Shown piece after piece: positions 45,425-53,993 of a stretch of DNA of 64,000 nucleotides. The translations under genes were made by a program, and so were the position numbers. Location of the stretch: assembly GCF_049801055.1 (NCBI RefSeq), contig NZ_JBNAGF010000001.1, forward strand, positions 1 to 64,000, given 5' to 3'. Each line of letters begins with the position of its first letter. The stretch's first letter is position 1. The notes under the pieces were generated by a model. It was not told the DNA's origin and ran no database searches. It saw nothing but the letters and a program-made list of their open reading frames with translations. This DNA is from JBNAGF01 sp049801055 (GTDB lineage Bacteria; Pseudomonadota; Alphaproteobacteria; Rhodobacterales; Rhodobacteraceae).

Positions 45425-46426
45425 ATGATTGAAACCCCTTACCTGTTGTTCCTGGGCGATGCCCCCGATCAGCTGGCGGCCAAGGTCGCCATCGGAATCA
45501 AGGACTGGCGGCCCGAAAATGCCGTTGGTCAGTACCGGATGGACGGGTGCAAGGCCGATGTCGGTTTGAAAGACATGGACCTGGCCGAAGCCCGTGCGGC
45601 CGGGGCCAAGACTTTGGTGATCGGCGTTGCCAATCGCGGAGGGGTCATCAGTCAGGAGTGGAAAAAGGTTCTGGTGATGGCGCTGGAGGAAGGTTTCGAT
45701 CTGGCCTCCGGATTGCATAACCTTCTGAGCAACGAACCGGACCTTGTCGCCGTCGCCGAAGCAGTCGGCCGCAAGCTCCACGATGTCCGGGTCCCGGAGC
45801 AGGAGTATCCGATTGCGAACGGGGTAAAACGTAAGGGCAAAAGATGCCTGCCAGTCGGCACCGACTGTTCTATCGGCAAGATGTATACCGCACTGGCGAT
45901 GGATGCCGAGATGCGCAGGCGCGGTATTAAATCGACGTTCCGGGCGACGGGGCAAACCGGGATTCTTGTTACCGGCGACGGAGTGCCACTGGATGCCGTT
46001 GTAGCCGACTTCATGGCCGGTGCCGTGGAGTGGCTGACCCCGGACAATGACGAAGATCATTGGGATCTGATCGAGGGGCAGGGGTCCCTGTTTCATGTCT
46101 CCTATTCCGGAGTGACGTTGGCGCTTGTTCATGGCGGACAACCTGACGCTTTGATCCTGTGCCATGAACCGGGGCGCGCTCATATGCGCGGTTTGCCGGG
46201 TTATCAGCTGCCCTCACTCGAAGCTCTTCGGGATCTGGCAATGGAGACGGCAAAAATCGCGAACCCCGATGTGAAGGTCGCTGGCATTTCAGTGAACACT
46301 CAAAAGCTGGAAGAGGCCGAAGCTATAGCGTATCTGACCAAGCTCGAGGCGGAGATGCAGCTGCCGGCGACGGATCCGTTCCGGTTCGGCCCCGGCAAGC
46401 TGGTGGACGCCCTGATGGCCCTGTAA
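45425..46426 (+). CDS. dgcN: DUF1611-family N-acetyltransferase DgcN
   Basis: Protein of 333 residues of the DUF1611 family. A Rossmann-like N-terminal part includes TLVIGVANRGG and LASGLHNLL; the C-terminal P-loop-like part has PVGTDCSIGKMYTALAM, RATGQTGIL, and GQGSLFHVSYSGVTLALVHG. DgcN is described as acetylating D-glutamate in marine bacteria; adjacency to DgcA supports this. AAGGAG precedes ATG 45425. It is the first gene of a three-gene unit. Confidence 0.85.
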   Translation: MIETPYLLFLGDAPDQLAAKVAIGIKDWRPENAVGQYRMDGCKADVGLKDMDLAEARAAGAKTLVIGVANRGGVISQEWKKVLVMALEEGFDLASGLHNLLSNEPDLVAVAEAVGRKLHDVRVPEQEYPIANGVKRKGKRCLPVGTDCSIGKMYTALAMDAEMRRRGIKSTFRATGQTGILVTGDGVPLDAVVADFMAGAVEWLTPDNDEDHWDLIEGQGSLFHVSYSGVTLALVHGGQPDALILCHEPGRAHMRGLPGYQLPSLEALRDLAMETAKIANPDVKVAGISVNTQKLEEAEAIAYLTKLEAEMQLPATDPFRFGPGKLVDALMAL

Positions 46427-46496
46427 TCAGGGCATGCGCCAAAGCGGCGGTTCGCCGCCGGCGCGGGGTAATTTCGAAAGAAGAAGGAATGAACGC

Positions 46497-47462
46497 GTGC
46501 GCATAGAAGTTTCTCGCTATGTTTTCCGGCTGGCACAGGTGTTCACTATCTCGCGCGGGTCTCGGACCGAAGCGCAGGTTTTGACGGTTCGGGTGATGGA
46601 TGGCGATCTGCAAGGGTGGGGGGAATGTGTTCCCTACGCGCGCTATGGCGAAACACTTGGGTCGGTCGAGGCCGAGATTCAGGGCCTGCCAGATGACATC
46701 ACCCGCGACCGGTTGATGGACCTGCTGCCCGCGGGTGCCGCGCGAAATGCGGTCGACTGTGCGCTTTGGGATCTTGAGGCCAAGCGATCGGGGCTGAGGG
46801 CATGGGAGCTGGCCGGGCTACCCGCGCCGGGCCCGGAGATCACGGCCTTTACGTTGTCGCTCGACACGCCCGCGACAATGCAGGCGCAAGCCGCCAAGAA
46901 TGCCTTCCGACCATTGCTCAAGATCAAACTGGGAACGCCAGATGACATGCCACGATTGGAGGCAGTCAGGGCCGGGGCACCTGCATCGCACATTATCGTC
47001 GATGCGAACGAGGGCTGGTCTGCCGAGGTGTATTCCGAATTGGCGCCGCATCTGGTGCGGCTGGGGGTGGCGCTTGTGGAACAACCTTTGCCCGCCGGCG
47101 AAGATGAAGCTCTCATTGGGATGCAGCGCCCAGTGCCGGTCTGTGCAGACGAAAGCTGCCACGATCGGGCCAGCCTGCCTGCGCTCAAGGGAAAGTATGA
47201 TGTTGTCAACATAAAGCTCGACAAGACAGGCGGGCTGACCGAGGCCCTCAAGCTGCGGGCAGCCGCTCTGGAACAGGGTTACGGGATCATGGTGGGCTGC
47301 ATGGTCGGCAGTTCTTTGGCAATGGCCCCTGCAACACTTGTGGCACAGGGTGCGTCGGTGACGGACCTTGACGGGCCGCTGCTCTTGGCCGAAGACCGCG
47401 ATACCCCGCTTGTTTTTGACGAGGCCGGTGTGCATCCGCCCGAGGTCGCACTTTGGGGGTAG
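46497..47462 (+). CDS. dgcA: N-acetyl-D-glutamate racemase DgcA (enolase superfamily)
   Basis: Muconate-lactonising-type enzyme of 321 residues, of the kind often labelled dipeptide epimerase. Catalytic Lys pair KIKLG; metal ligands in VDANEGW, EQPLP and CADESC; second catalytic Lys in VNIKLDKTGG. GTG 46497 has AAGGA eight bases upstream; a tempting ATG at 46489 is out of frame. With DgcN it should convert N-acetyl-D-glutamate to the L-form. Confidence 0.85.
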   Translation: MRIEVSRYVFRLAQVFTISRGSRTEAQVLTVRVMDGDLQGWGECVPYARYGETLGSVEAEIQGLPDDITRDRLMDLLPAGAARNAVDCALWDLEAKRSGLRAWELAGLPAPGPEITAFTLSLDTPATMQAQAAKNAFRPLLKIKLGTPDDMPRLEAVRAGAPASHIIVDANEGWSAEVYSELAPHLVRLGVALVEQPLPAGEDEALIGMQRPVPVCADESCHDRASLPALKGKYDVVNIKLDKTGGLTEALKLRAAALEQGYGIMVGCMVGSSLAMAPATLVAQGASVTDLDGPLLLAEDRDTPLVFDEAGVHPPEVALWG

Positions 47463-47503
47463 AGAACGGGCCGAAACCCGGTGAAAGCGAAAGAGGAACA
47501 CAC

Positions 47504-48364
47504 ATGACCCGCACCGTCTACGTGAATGGAGAATACCTGCCCGAAACCGAAGCCAAGGTCTCGATCTTCGATCGTGGGTTCCTGATGGCGGATGCGGTTT
47601 ACGAGGTGACCAGCGTGTTGGACGGCAAGTTGATAGATTTTCACGGTCACGCAGTTCGGCTTGCGCGTTCGTTGAGCGAACTCGACATGCAGCAACCGTG
47701 CAGCGAAACAGAGTTGCTTGAAGTTCACCGTGAACTTGTGCGGCTGAACGAAATCGACGAAGGGCTGGTGTATCTGCAGGTGACACGCGGGTCGGACGGG
47801 GACCGGGACTTTGTTTTTCCGTCAGAGGAGGTCAAGCCGACGCTGGTATTGTTTACCCAGAACAAGCCCGGTCTGGCAGATAACCCGGCAGCCCGGAAAG
47901 GTGCCCGCATCATATCGATCGAGGATGTGCGCTGGGGACGCCGCGATATCAAGACGACGCAGCTTCTCTATCCTTCGATGGGCAAGATGATGGCCAAGGC
48001 AGCGGGTTGCGATGACGCTTGGTTGGTCGAAGACGGTCATGTCACCGAAGGCACATCGAACAACGCCTATTTTGTAAAGGGCGGCAAGATCGTAACCCGG
48101 CCGCTGTCAAAGGATATTCTGCACGGCATTACCCGCAAAGCAGTTCTCCGGCTGGCGCAAGAAGCGCAGATGGAGGTCGAAGAGCGTCTTTTCACCGTCG
48201 ATGAAGCGAAATCAGCCGATGAGGCATTCACCACCTCCGCCAGTGCCTTTGTGATGCCGGTGGTTGAAATCGATGGCGTGCAACTGGGGGACGGAACGCC
48301 GGGCCCGATCGCGCGGCGTCTGCGCGAGATCTATCTGGACGAGAGCCGCAAGTCAGCGATCTGA
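47504..48364 (+). CDS. D-amino-acid transaminase
   Basis: Fold-type IV PLP enzyme of 286 residues. It starts TRTVYVNGEYLPETEAKVSIFDRGFLMADAVYE; the PLP lysine is in RRDIKTTQLLYPSM; EGTSNNAYFVKGGKI contains the PLP-phosphate region; and ITRKAVLRLA ends the core. The sequence fits D-alanine-type transaminase better than branched-chain type. ATG 47504 follows GAGGAA. It lies 41 bases after dgcA, so D-amino acids could be channelled to D-glutamate. Confidence 0.85.
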   Translation: MTRTVYVNGEYLPETEAKVSIFDRGFLMADAVYEVTSVLDGKLIDFHGHAVRLARSLSELDMQQPCSETELLEVHRELVRLNEIDEGLVYLQVTRGSDGDRDFVFPSEEVKPTLVLFTQNKPGLADNPAARKGARIISIEDVRWGRRDIKTTQLLYPSMGKMMAKAAGCDDAWLVEDGHVTEGTSNNAYFVKGGKIVTRPLSKDILHGITRKAVLRLAQEAQMEVEERLFTVDEAKSADEAFTTSASAFVMPVVEIDGVQLGDGTPGPIARRLREIYLDESRKSAI

Positions 48365-48399
48365 CGGCAGGAAGCCACTCTGTTTCAGATTTGTACCCC

Positions 48400-48445
48400 G
48401 CCTGCGCCACCCATCGGCCACAAAGGTCGGCGGGTGGCAGGCAGG
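48400..48445. terminator. Long hairpin between convergent genes
   Basis: GCCACCC (48406-48412) pairs with GGGTGGC (48432-48438), extended outside by CCTGC/GCAGG-like pairs and inside by CGGCC/GGTCG. It lies between the transaminase and the DUF1244 gene. No T run is visible. Confidence 0.5.
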
Positions 48446-48760
48446 TCAACCTTCTTTGCCGACATTCTCTTCGAAGGCGACCTTGAATGCTGCCTGCTTT
48501 TCCAGGCTGGCTTCGGTCTGGTATTTGTCCTTCCATTCGGAATAAGGCATTCCGTAATAGGCTTCGCGACCGGCTTCCTTGTCCATCTCGATGCCCTTGT
48601 CGTTGGCGGCTTCCTGATACCAGCGTGCCAGGCAGTTCCGGCAGAACCCGGCAAGGTTCATCATATCGATGTTTTGTACATCCTTACGGTCTTCCATCAG
48701 GTGTTTCTGAAGCCGGCGGAAGGCTGCGGCCTGAATCTCGATCTCAGTTTGCTGGTCCAT
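48446..48760 (-). CDS. DUF1244-domain protein
   Basis: Small protein of 104 residues. The core NIDMMNLAGFCRNCLARWYQEAANDKG, then YYGMPYSEWKDKYQ, is the family signature, with two conserved Cys (FCRNC). Function is unknown. ATG 48760 has CCGGAG at suitable spacing; 36 upstream codons are not counted. It is monocistronic by appearance. Confidence 0.85.
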   Translation of the reverse strand: MDQQTEIEIQAAAFRRLQKHLMEDRKDVQNIDMMNLAGFCRNCLARWYQEAANDKGIEMDKEAGREAYYGMPYSEWKDKYQTEASLEKQAAFKVAFEENVGKEG

Positions 48761-48905
48761 GTCAGAGCTCCGGGGTGGTCTGGTTTCTATTCTTGAAACT
48801 GGCGTATCAACCAGTGGGCAGGGATACAATATTGGCGAGGTCTCGATCGCCGCTGACGTCCCACGCATTGGAGGCCAGGTAAGGCAGTTCGTGCTGCCGC
48901 AACTG

Positions 48906-49145
48906 TCAGACGAGCTTTAGCGCCAGCCACGGAACGAGGCAAAAGAAGAGCCAGAGCGTCTTGAAATTGGCCAGATACCGAAAGTATGCAGCACGCACAT
49001 CCGCCGGTTCCATGTCAAACATGCGAGCGTGCACCCCGGTCACCCAGTCGCGCAATGCAAGCAGACCTATCGATGTGAGCAGAAGGAACCCAAAGTTAAG
49101 AACGGTCATCCAACCAAAGAGGGTTGTGAGTGTTTCCTGGGTCAT
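48906..49145 (-). CDS. DUF6868-like small membrane protein
   Basis: Protein of 79 residues with two membrane segments: FGWMTVLNFGFLLLTSIGLLAL and TLWLFFCLVPWLALKL near the end. MFDMEPADVRAAYFRYLANFK between them is the recognisable core of a small proteobacterial family. Function is unknown. ATG 49145 is the only reasonable start. Confidence 0.65.
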   Translation of the reverse strand: MTQETLTTLFGWMTVLNFGFLLLTSIGLLALRDWVTGVHARMFDMEPADVRAAYFRYLANFKTLWLFFCLVPWLALKLV

Positions 49146-49246
49146 GCGGATCTCCGATACTGGAATGTTCCCTTGCCTCCAATCTGGGGTAGAGACCCCA
49201 AGCGTGCAAGAATACCAGCCGGGATAACCGGCGCGCTGACGCCGCG

Positions 49247-49984
49247 TTATAAGCCGCTGTTTTCCAACGCGTCTTGAAACAGAGGCGCCAGACGTTCAGC
49301 CCAGTGCCTTTGGCCATCATGGTCGGCGATCAAGTCATTGCGAAGCTCAATCAGAGCATTCGGGCGTCCATGGGTCGTGCAATGCCTGTCGATCGCATCT
49401 CCCGGTAGAAACCCGGTGTAAGGTTCGTTGACGCCTACACATAGATCGCTCTCGTCCCGAAGCCGGTCAATGAGTGGCCGGGAGAACCGCTCGTCTTTGG
49501 TGTGCAGAACGCCGATATGCCAGGGGCGGGGATCGCGTCCCCGCAGTTGGCGGGTGAACGAATGCATGGATATGACAACCGCATGGGGCAGGGCGGCCAA
49601 CCGGCCCAATGCCTCGTGATAAGGCCGATAGCACATGTCCAGCCTGCGTTCCCGCTCGACGCTGTCGGCGTGCCGATTGCCCGGGATGATCGAGCCGTCA
49701 TACAGTTTCATCAGCAGGGTCGGGTCGTCTTCGCCGCGGTTCGGATCAATGACAAGCCGCGAAAAGTTGGCCGCGATGACGGGCGCATTCAGGATCTCTC
49801 CGAGGTGTTTTGCCACCTCGTAGGCGCCTACGTCATAAGCGATATGCCGCTCCATATCCTCGCGCGAGAGCCCCAGATCGCCGTCGTTGACCGCCGGTGG
49901 CACAATGTTGGTAGCGTGGTCGCAAGTGATCAGCCAACGGGCGGGGCGATCTTCGCCATGAACAAAAAACGGGGTGTATGTCAT
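49247..49984 (-). CDS. N-formylglutamate amidohydrolase-family protein
   Basis: Zinc-dependent amidohydrolase of 245 residues. Signatures: WLITCDHATNIVPP, RLVIDPNRGEDDPTLL and ISMHSFTRQLRGRDPRPWHIG. Family members hydrolyse N-formyl- or N-succinyl-type amino acids; no hut genes are near, so the substrate is open. ATG 49984 (MTYTPFFVHG) is used; a longer frame would run into the pyk promoter. It is divergent from pyk. Confidence 0.85.
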   Translation of the reverse strand: MTYTPFFVHGEDRPARWLITCDHATNIVPPAVNDGDLGLSREDMERHIAYDVGAYEVAKHLGEILNAPVIAANFSRLVIDPNRGEDDPTLLMKLYDGSIIPGNRHADSVERERRLDMCYRPYHEALGRLAALPHAVVISMHSFTRQLRGRDPRPWHIGVLHTKDERFSRPLIDRLRDESDLCVGVNEPYTGFLPGDAIDRHCTTHGRPNALIELRNDLIADHDGQRHWAERLAPLFQDALENSGL

Positions 49985-50109
49985 CAGCCTGTCATCTCTT
50001 TTGCCGCAGGTGTAGGCCAGTTGCCCCCAAAAGGGAATTGGGTCATAAGCGATCCGGAATTGTTTGCGGTAACATCGCAAGCGGCAATCAGACTAAGGAG
50101 AACAATCGC

Positions 50110-51555
50110 GTGCGACGTCAACGTAACGTAAAGATCGTAGCCACACTGGGACCGGCTTCGGATAGTTACGACATGATCCGGGCCTTGCATGAAGCCGGAG
50201 CTGATGTGTTCCGTCTGAATATGAGCCACGGAACCCAGGATGAAATCCGAGAAAAGCACCGGATCATCCGGCAGGTGGAGCGCGATCTCGACAGCCCGAT
50301 TGCAATTCTCGCTGATCTACAAGGCCCAAAGCTGCGGGTCGGTGATTTTGCCAACTCGGCCGAGGAACTCGAAGACGGAGCGCCGTTCCGCTTTGATCTC
50401 GATAAAACACTAGGTGATGCTTCGCGGGTTTGTCTGCCGCATCCCGAGATTTTCGAAGCTCTCAATCCCGGAGCCACGCTGTTGGTCAATGACGGCAAGA
50501 TCCGTCTAAAGGTTGAGAAATGCGGTCCGGATTTTGCCGATTGCTCGGTGATCGCAGGTGGAACGATTTCAAACCACAAAGGGGTGAACGTTCCCGACGT
50601 TGTCCTGCCCTTGGCAGCTTTGTCGGAGAAGGACCGATCCGATCTCGAGTTCGCCTGCCAACTCGGCGTCGATTGGCTTGCGTTGAGCTTTGTGCAACGG
50701 GCCAAGGACGTGCACGAGGGGCGGGCGCTGGCGGATGGTCGCGCAGCGATCCTTTCGAAGATCGAAAAGCCTGCGGCGGTGGAGGCGTTCAACGAAATCC
50801 TCGATGCGTCGGATGGCATCATGGTGGCGCGTGGCGATTTGGGTGTTGAACTGCCGGTTTCGGCGGTGCCGCCGATCCAGAAACGAATGGTGCGCAAGTG
50901 TCGGGCAGCGGCCAAGCCGGTGATCGTGGCAACCCAGATGTTGGAAAGCATGATTGAAAGTCCAATGCCTACGCGCGCCGAGGTCTCGGATGTTGCCACG
51001 GCAATCTATGAGGGCACGGACGCGATCATGCTCAGCGCTGAATCAGCGGCGGGTCAGTATCCGGTCGAAGCCATCCAGACAATGGACAAGGTGGCGATCG
51101 AAGTGGAGGCCGATCCGACCTATACCCAGATCATCTCTTCTTCGCGATCGGCCAAGGGAAACAGCGTCGCCGATGCGATCGTGGCCGCCGCGCGCGAAAT
51201 TGCGGAAAAAACCGAAATCAAGGCGATCTGCTGCTTTACCCAATCCGGCACCACCGCATTGCTGACAGCGCGGGAACGGCCCGGCGTTCCGATCATTGCA
51301 ATGACATCACTCAAGGGTACGGCACGGCGCCTGTGCCTCAGCTGGGGTTGCAACTGCGTGATGACTGCCGAACTGGAACGCTTCAAGGGGGCCGTCGTGA
51401 ATGCGGCGCGGGCTGCGAGATCCAGAGGGTTTGCAGATGAATCGGATCAAATCGTGGTCACCGCCGGGGTTCCGTTCAATGTGCCGGGAACGACCAATAT
51501 TCTGCGCGTTGCGCCTTGCGATGAGCGTTTGATTAACAATACCGATCCGGAGTAG
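50110..51555 (+). CDS. pyk: Pyruvate kinase
   Basis: Enzyme of 481 residues that converts phosphoenolpyruvate and ADP to pyruvate and ATP. It begins RRQRNVKIVATLGPAS, with active-site RLNMSHGT, ILADLQGPKLRVG, the Lys-Glu pair AILSKIEKPAAVE, MVARGDLGVELP and TQMLESMIESPMPTRAEVSD. The GTG at 50110 has AAGGAG nine bases upstream; a longer frame is not used. A 74-residue membrane protein follows closely. Confidence 0.95.
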   Translation: MRRQRNVKIVATLGPASDSYDMIRALHEAGADVFRLNMSHGTQDEIREKHRIIRQVERDLDSPIAILADLQGPKLRVGDFANSAEELEDGAPFRFDLDKTLGDASRVCLPHPEIFEALNPGATLLVNDGKIRLKVEKCGPDFADCSVIAGGTISNHKGVNVPDVVLPLAALSEKDRSDLEFACQLGVDWLALSFVQRAKDVHEGRALADGRAAILSKIEKPAAVEAFNEILDASDGIMVARGDLGVELPVSAVPPIQKRMVRKCRAAAKPVIVATQMLESMIESPMPTRAEVSDVATAIYEGTDAIMLSAESAAGQYPVEAIQTMDKVAIEVEADPTYTQIISSSRSAKGNSVADAIVAAAREIAEKTEIKAICCFTQSGTTALLTARERPGVPIIAMTSLKGTARRLCLSWGCNCVMTAELERFKGAVVNAARAARSRGFADESDQIVVTAGVPFNVPGTTNILRVAPCDERLINNTDPE

Positions 51556-51579
51556 CGTTTCCCATGAGGAGGGCGCAGC

Positions 51580-51804
51580 GTGGATACGGATCTGTTGCTT
51601 ATCATTGGTTTGGTGCTTCTCGCCTTTGCGGTTCCGGCCGTGATGCGCGCTTACAGTAACGGTCAACCCCCGAGGGCTGCGGGGTTGTCTGTCCTTTTGG
51701 CGGGCGGGTTGATTCTTTATGCCGTTACCGCCAATCCCGGCGGATACAGGGTGGCCGAGATCCCCGACGTCTTTTTTGGTGTTATCGGTCGATATCTGAA
51801 CTGA
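51580..51804 (+). CDS. Small membrane protein of unknown function
   Basis: Protein of 74 residues with two hydrophobic segments (LLLIIGLVLLAFAVPAVM and GLSVLLAGGLILYAVTA) separated by a polar loop with Pro-Pro-Arg. GTG start at 51580 has GAGGAGGG about nine bases upstream. It lies 24 bases after pyk and is likely cotranscribed. I recognise no named family. Confidence 0.65.
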   Translation: MDTDLLLIIGLVLLAFAVPAVMRAYSNGQPPRAAGLSVLLAGGLILYAVTANPGGYRVAEIPDVFFGVIGRYLN

Positions 51805-51927
51805 TTTTTTCTCTGACCCTCTTGCCAGCGGTCCTGTTTCTGCGTAAACGGCCGCTCTGACCGCGCGACCGGCTCATGTGGCATGCCGAGTCGCGTTTCG
51901 AACCGAACCCGAGAACAGGAGACGGAA

Positions 51928-52128
51928 ATGCCCAAGATGAAGACCAAATCGAGCGCCAAGAAGCGCTTCAAGGTGACAGCCACCGGCAAGGTAATGGCTG
52001 GCCAGGCTGGCAAGCGCCACGGCATGATCAAGCGTACCCGCAAGTTCATCCGTGATGCCCGCGGCACCACCACCCTTTCTGCCCCCGACGCTAAGATCGT
52101 CAAGGGCTTCATGCCCTACGACCGCTAA
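51928..52128 (+). CDS. rpmI: 50S ribosomal protein L35
   Basis: Protein of 66 residues, very basic. It starts MPKMKTKSSAKKRFKVTATG and has GKRHGMIKRTRKFIRDARG, as expected for L35. ATG 51928 has AGGAGAC upstream. It precedes rplT by 14 bases in the conserved rpmI-rplT pair. Confidence 0.97.
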   Translation: MPKMKTKSSAKKRFKVTATGKVMAGQAGKRHGMIKRTRKFIRDARGTTTLSAPDAKIVKGFMPYDR

Positions 52129-52142
52129 GAGGAGATTGAGAT

Positions 52143-52508
52143 ATGTCCCGCGTTAAAGGTGGAACCACGACTCACGCCCGTCACAAGAAGGTAGTAAAGG
52201 CCGCCAAAGGTTACTATGGCCGCCGCAAGAACACCTTCAAGGTTGCCCGTCAGGCCGTCGACAAGGCCAACCAGTATGCAACCCGCGACCGCAAGAACCG
52301 CAAGCGCAACTTCCGCGCCCTGTGGATCCAGCGTATCAACGCTGCGGTTCGTTCGCATGACGAGGCACTGACCTATTCCCGCTTCATCAACGGCCTGACC
52401 CTGGCCGGCATCGAAGTGGACCGCAAGGTTCTGGCTGATCTGGCCGTGCATGAACCCGAAGCATTCGGCGCCATCGTTGCCAAAGCACAGGCTGCTCTGA
52501 CCGCCTAA
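52143..52508 (+). CDS. rplT: 50S ribosomal protein L20
   Basis: Protein of 121 residues. It starts MSRVKGGTTTHARHKKVVKA and has YYGRRKNTFKVARQAV and LWIQRINAAVRSHDEALTYS. L20 is essential for early 50S assembly. A clear terminator follows, so pheST, usually nearby, is transcribed separately. Confidence 0.97.
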   Translation: MSRVKGGTTTHARHKKVVKAAKGYYGRRKNTFKVARQAVDKANQYATRDRKNRKRNFRALWIQRINAAVRSHDEALTYSRFINGLTLAGIEVDRKVLADLAVHEPEAFGAIVAKAQAALTA

Positions 52509-52530
52509 ACGGTCTTGCAGATTAATCCTC

Positions 52531-52562
52531 AAGAGCTGCTTCTACCGGGGCAGCTCTTTTTC
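52531..52562 (+). terminator. Terminator of rpmI-rplT
   Basis: AAGAGCTGC (52531-52539) pairs perfectly with GCAGCTCTT (52550-52558), followed by a T run. A strong rho-independent terminator. Confidence 0.9.
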
Positions 52563-52582
52563 GTTTCCGGGCTCTGGGAGTT

Positions 52583-53764
52583 TCAGCTTTCGGGAATGCC
52601 CAACTCGGACAGCTTGGCATGCAGATATCGCGCGATCTGGCGAGAGCCAGCGGGTGTGGTGTGGATTGCGTCGTAGAAATCGGCCGCATTGTCGAAATCG
52701 AGTTCGGCTACCAAATCAAGGCAGATGGCTTGCTTGTTTTGACAGGTAGCCATGATTGTGTCGGCAGTCGCGCGTTCGAAATTGTAGAAATCCACGCCGT
52801 TGAGTTCCTGTAACTGGGGCGGCAGGGTTTTTCGGACAAGTTCGAAGAAATCCGGCTCGTATTTTGCGATCCCAAGCACTTTGCCATCACGCCGCAGCCA
52901 GCGCGCACTGCGTTGGGTGACAAAAATCGGAATGGCGCCAAACTCTCGTGTCAGGCGATCAAGCTCGGCAACCCGGCTGGCCAGCCCATCCAGTGAGGCT
53001 TGCAAGTGGGGTGCCATTTCCCCTGAGATCAGTGGTTTATCCGTCAGTTCCTGCTGATCCGCGATGTTGCTGCGGTTCAATTCGTGGCGAATGGGTTTTT
53101 CGGCCATCAGCCCCTGCGCCACTCGGTAGAGCTGGAAGACGGCAGAGTGCTCCTTGATGAACCCTTTTACCTGCGTGGCCATCCCCGCAGTCTGCATGTC
53201 GTCGAAAAGGGTTTCGCCTTTCAGAATGAGTGCATCGTTGATCCCAATGTAAAACAGAATGTACCCGGCTTTCATTTGCGGAATTTTGGCAAACCAGGAG
53301 TCAAAGTTCTGGATGTGGCCGAATGTTGATTGTCCATCGATCCCGGCGTTCACGATTTCGACGTCGTTGCCGTCGGCGGAATAGATGCCTTCCAGTTCCG
53401 CCTGATATGTCTGGCTGTCGTCGATCCAGCGCTGGTCGGTGGTGCTCCCGCCCACCGTCAGAATATCAATCTCGGAAACCGGGCTGGAGAGACCGCGAAA
53501 ACCATAGGCATCCCGTGTGTAAGTGATGGTTTCGATCCCGCCCGAGATCTGCTCGGGAAGCGGGTTTTCGCGGATAATCACCTGATCGCGGACCTGCGTG
53601 AACTGATAGAGCGCATGCTCACGCGAAAACCAAGTTCCGAAAATCAATTCAAGGATCACGAGAAGGCCCAGAAGAATGGCCAGATTTACAGCAATTACAC
53701 GTGCCATTTGGGCGCAAATTTCCGGATTTTGAAAAACACTTGGCCTGTCAGATCGGCGCAACAT
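52583..53764 (-). CDS. Membrane-anchored SGNH/GDSL-hydrolase-like protein
   Basis: Protein of 393 residues with an N-terminal membrane anchor (VIAVNLAILLGLLVILELIFG) and a periplasmic SGNH-like domain. The nucleophile block is LTVGGSTTDQRW, followed by IVNAGIDGQSTFG, FYIGINDALIL and the C-terminal DAIHTTPAGSRQIA with the Asp-x-x-His pair. Such proteins are often linked to acylation or deacylation of sugars. Starts at 53764 (ATG) and 53707 (ATG) are possible; the first is used. Function is unknown. Confidence 0.7.
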   Translation of the reverse strand: MLRRSDRPSVFQNPEICAQMARVIAVNLAILLGLLVILELIFGTWFSREHALYQFTQVRDQVIIRENPLPEQISGGIETITYTRDAYGFRGLSSPVSEIDILTVGGSTTDQRWIDDSQTYQAELEGIYSADGNDVEIVNAGIDGQSTFGHIQNFDSWFAKIPQMKAGYILFYIGINDALILKGETLFDDMQTAGMATQVKGFIKEHSAVFQLYRVAQGLMAEKPIRHELNRSNIADQQELTDKPLISGEMAPHLQASLDGLASRVAELDRLTREFGAIPIFVTQRSARWLRRDGKVLGIAKYEPDFFELVRKTLPPQLQELNGVDFYNFERATADTIMATCQNKQAICLDLVAELDFDNAADFYDAIHTTPAGSRQIARYLHAKLSELGIPES

Positions 53765-53993
53765 TCCCACAACGTTGCCTTAAGGGCAAGCATAGCGAAG
53801 CACTCAGGTGATTCCGCGCCGCGAAACAGATTCACTACTCAAAAACGTTCTTGAACAAGGCTCGAAAAGAGACCGGCAAGCCGGGCTGTGCGCTCCCACT
53901 ACGAAGCTCTTTCCCGTCCGGTTGGTTCATGCGATCATTTCAGCAACGGGCAACAGACTGCAAATTGGGAGCGCCACCAGACGGGAGCGATAC

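Noticed and set aside
46489..46508. ATG at 46489 as the start of dgcA
   Set aside because: It is out of frame and reaches a stop after five codons; GTG 46497 is in frame with a good ribosome site.
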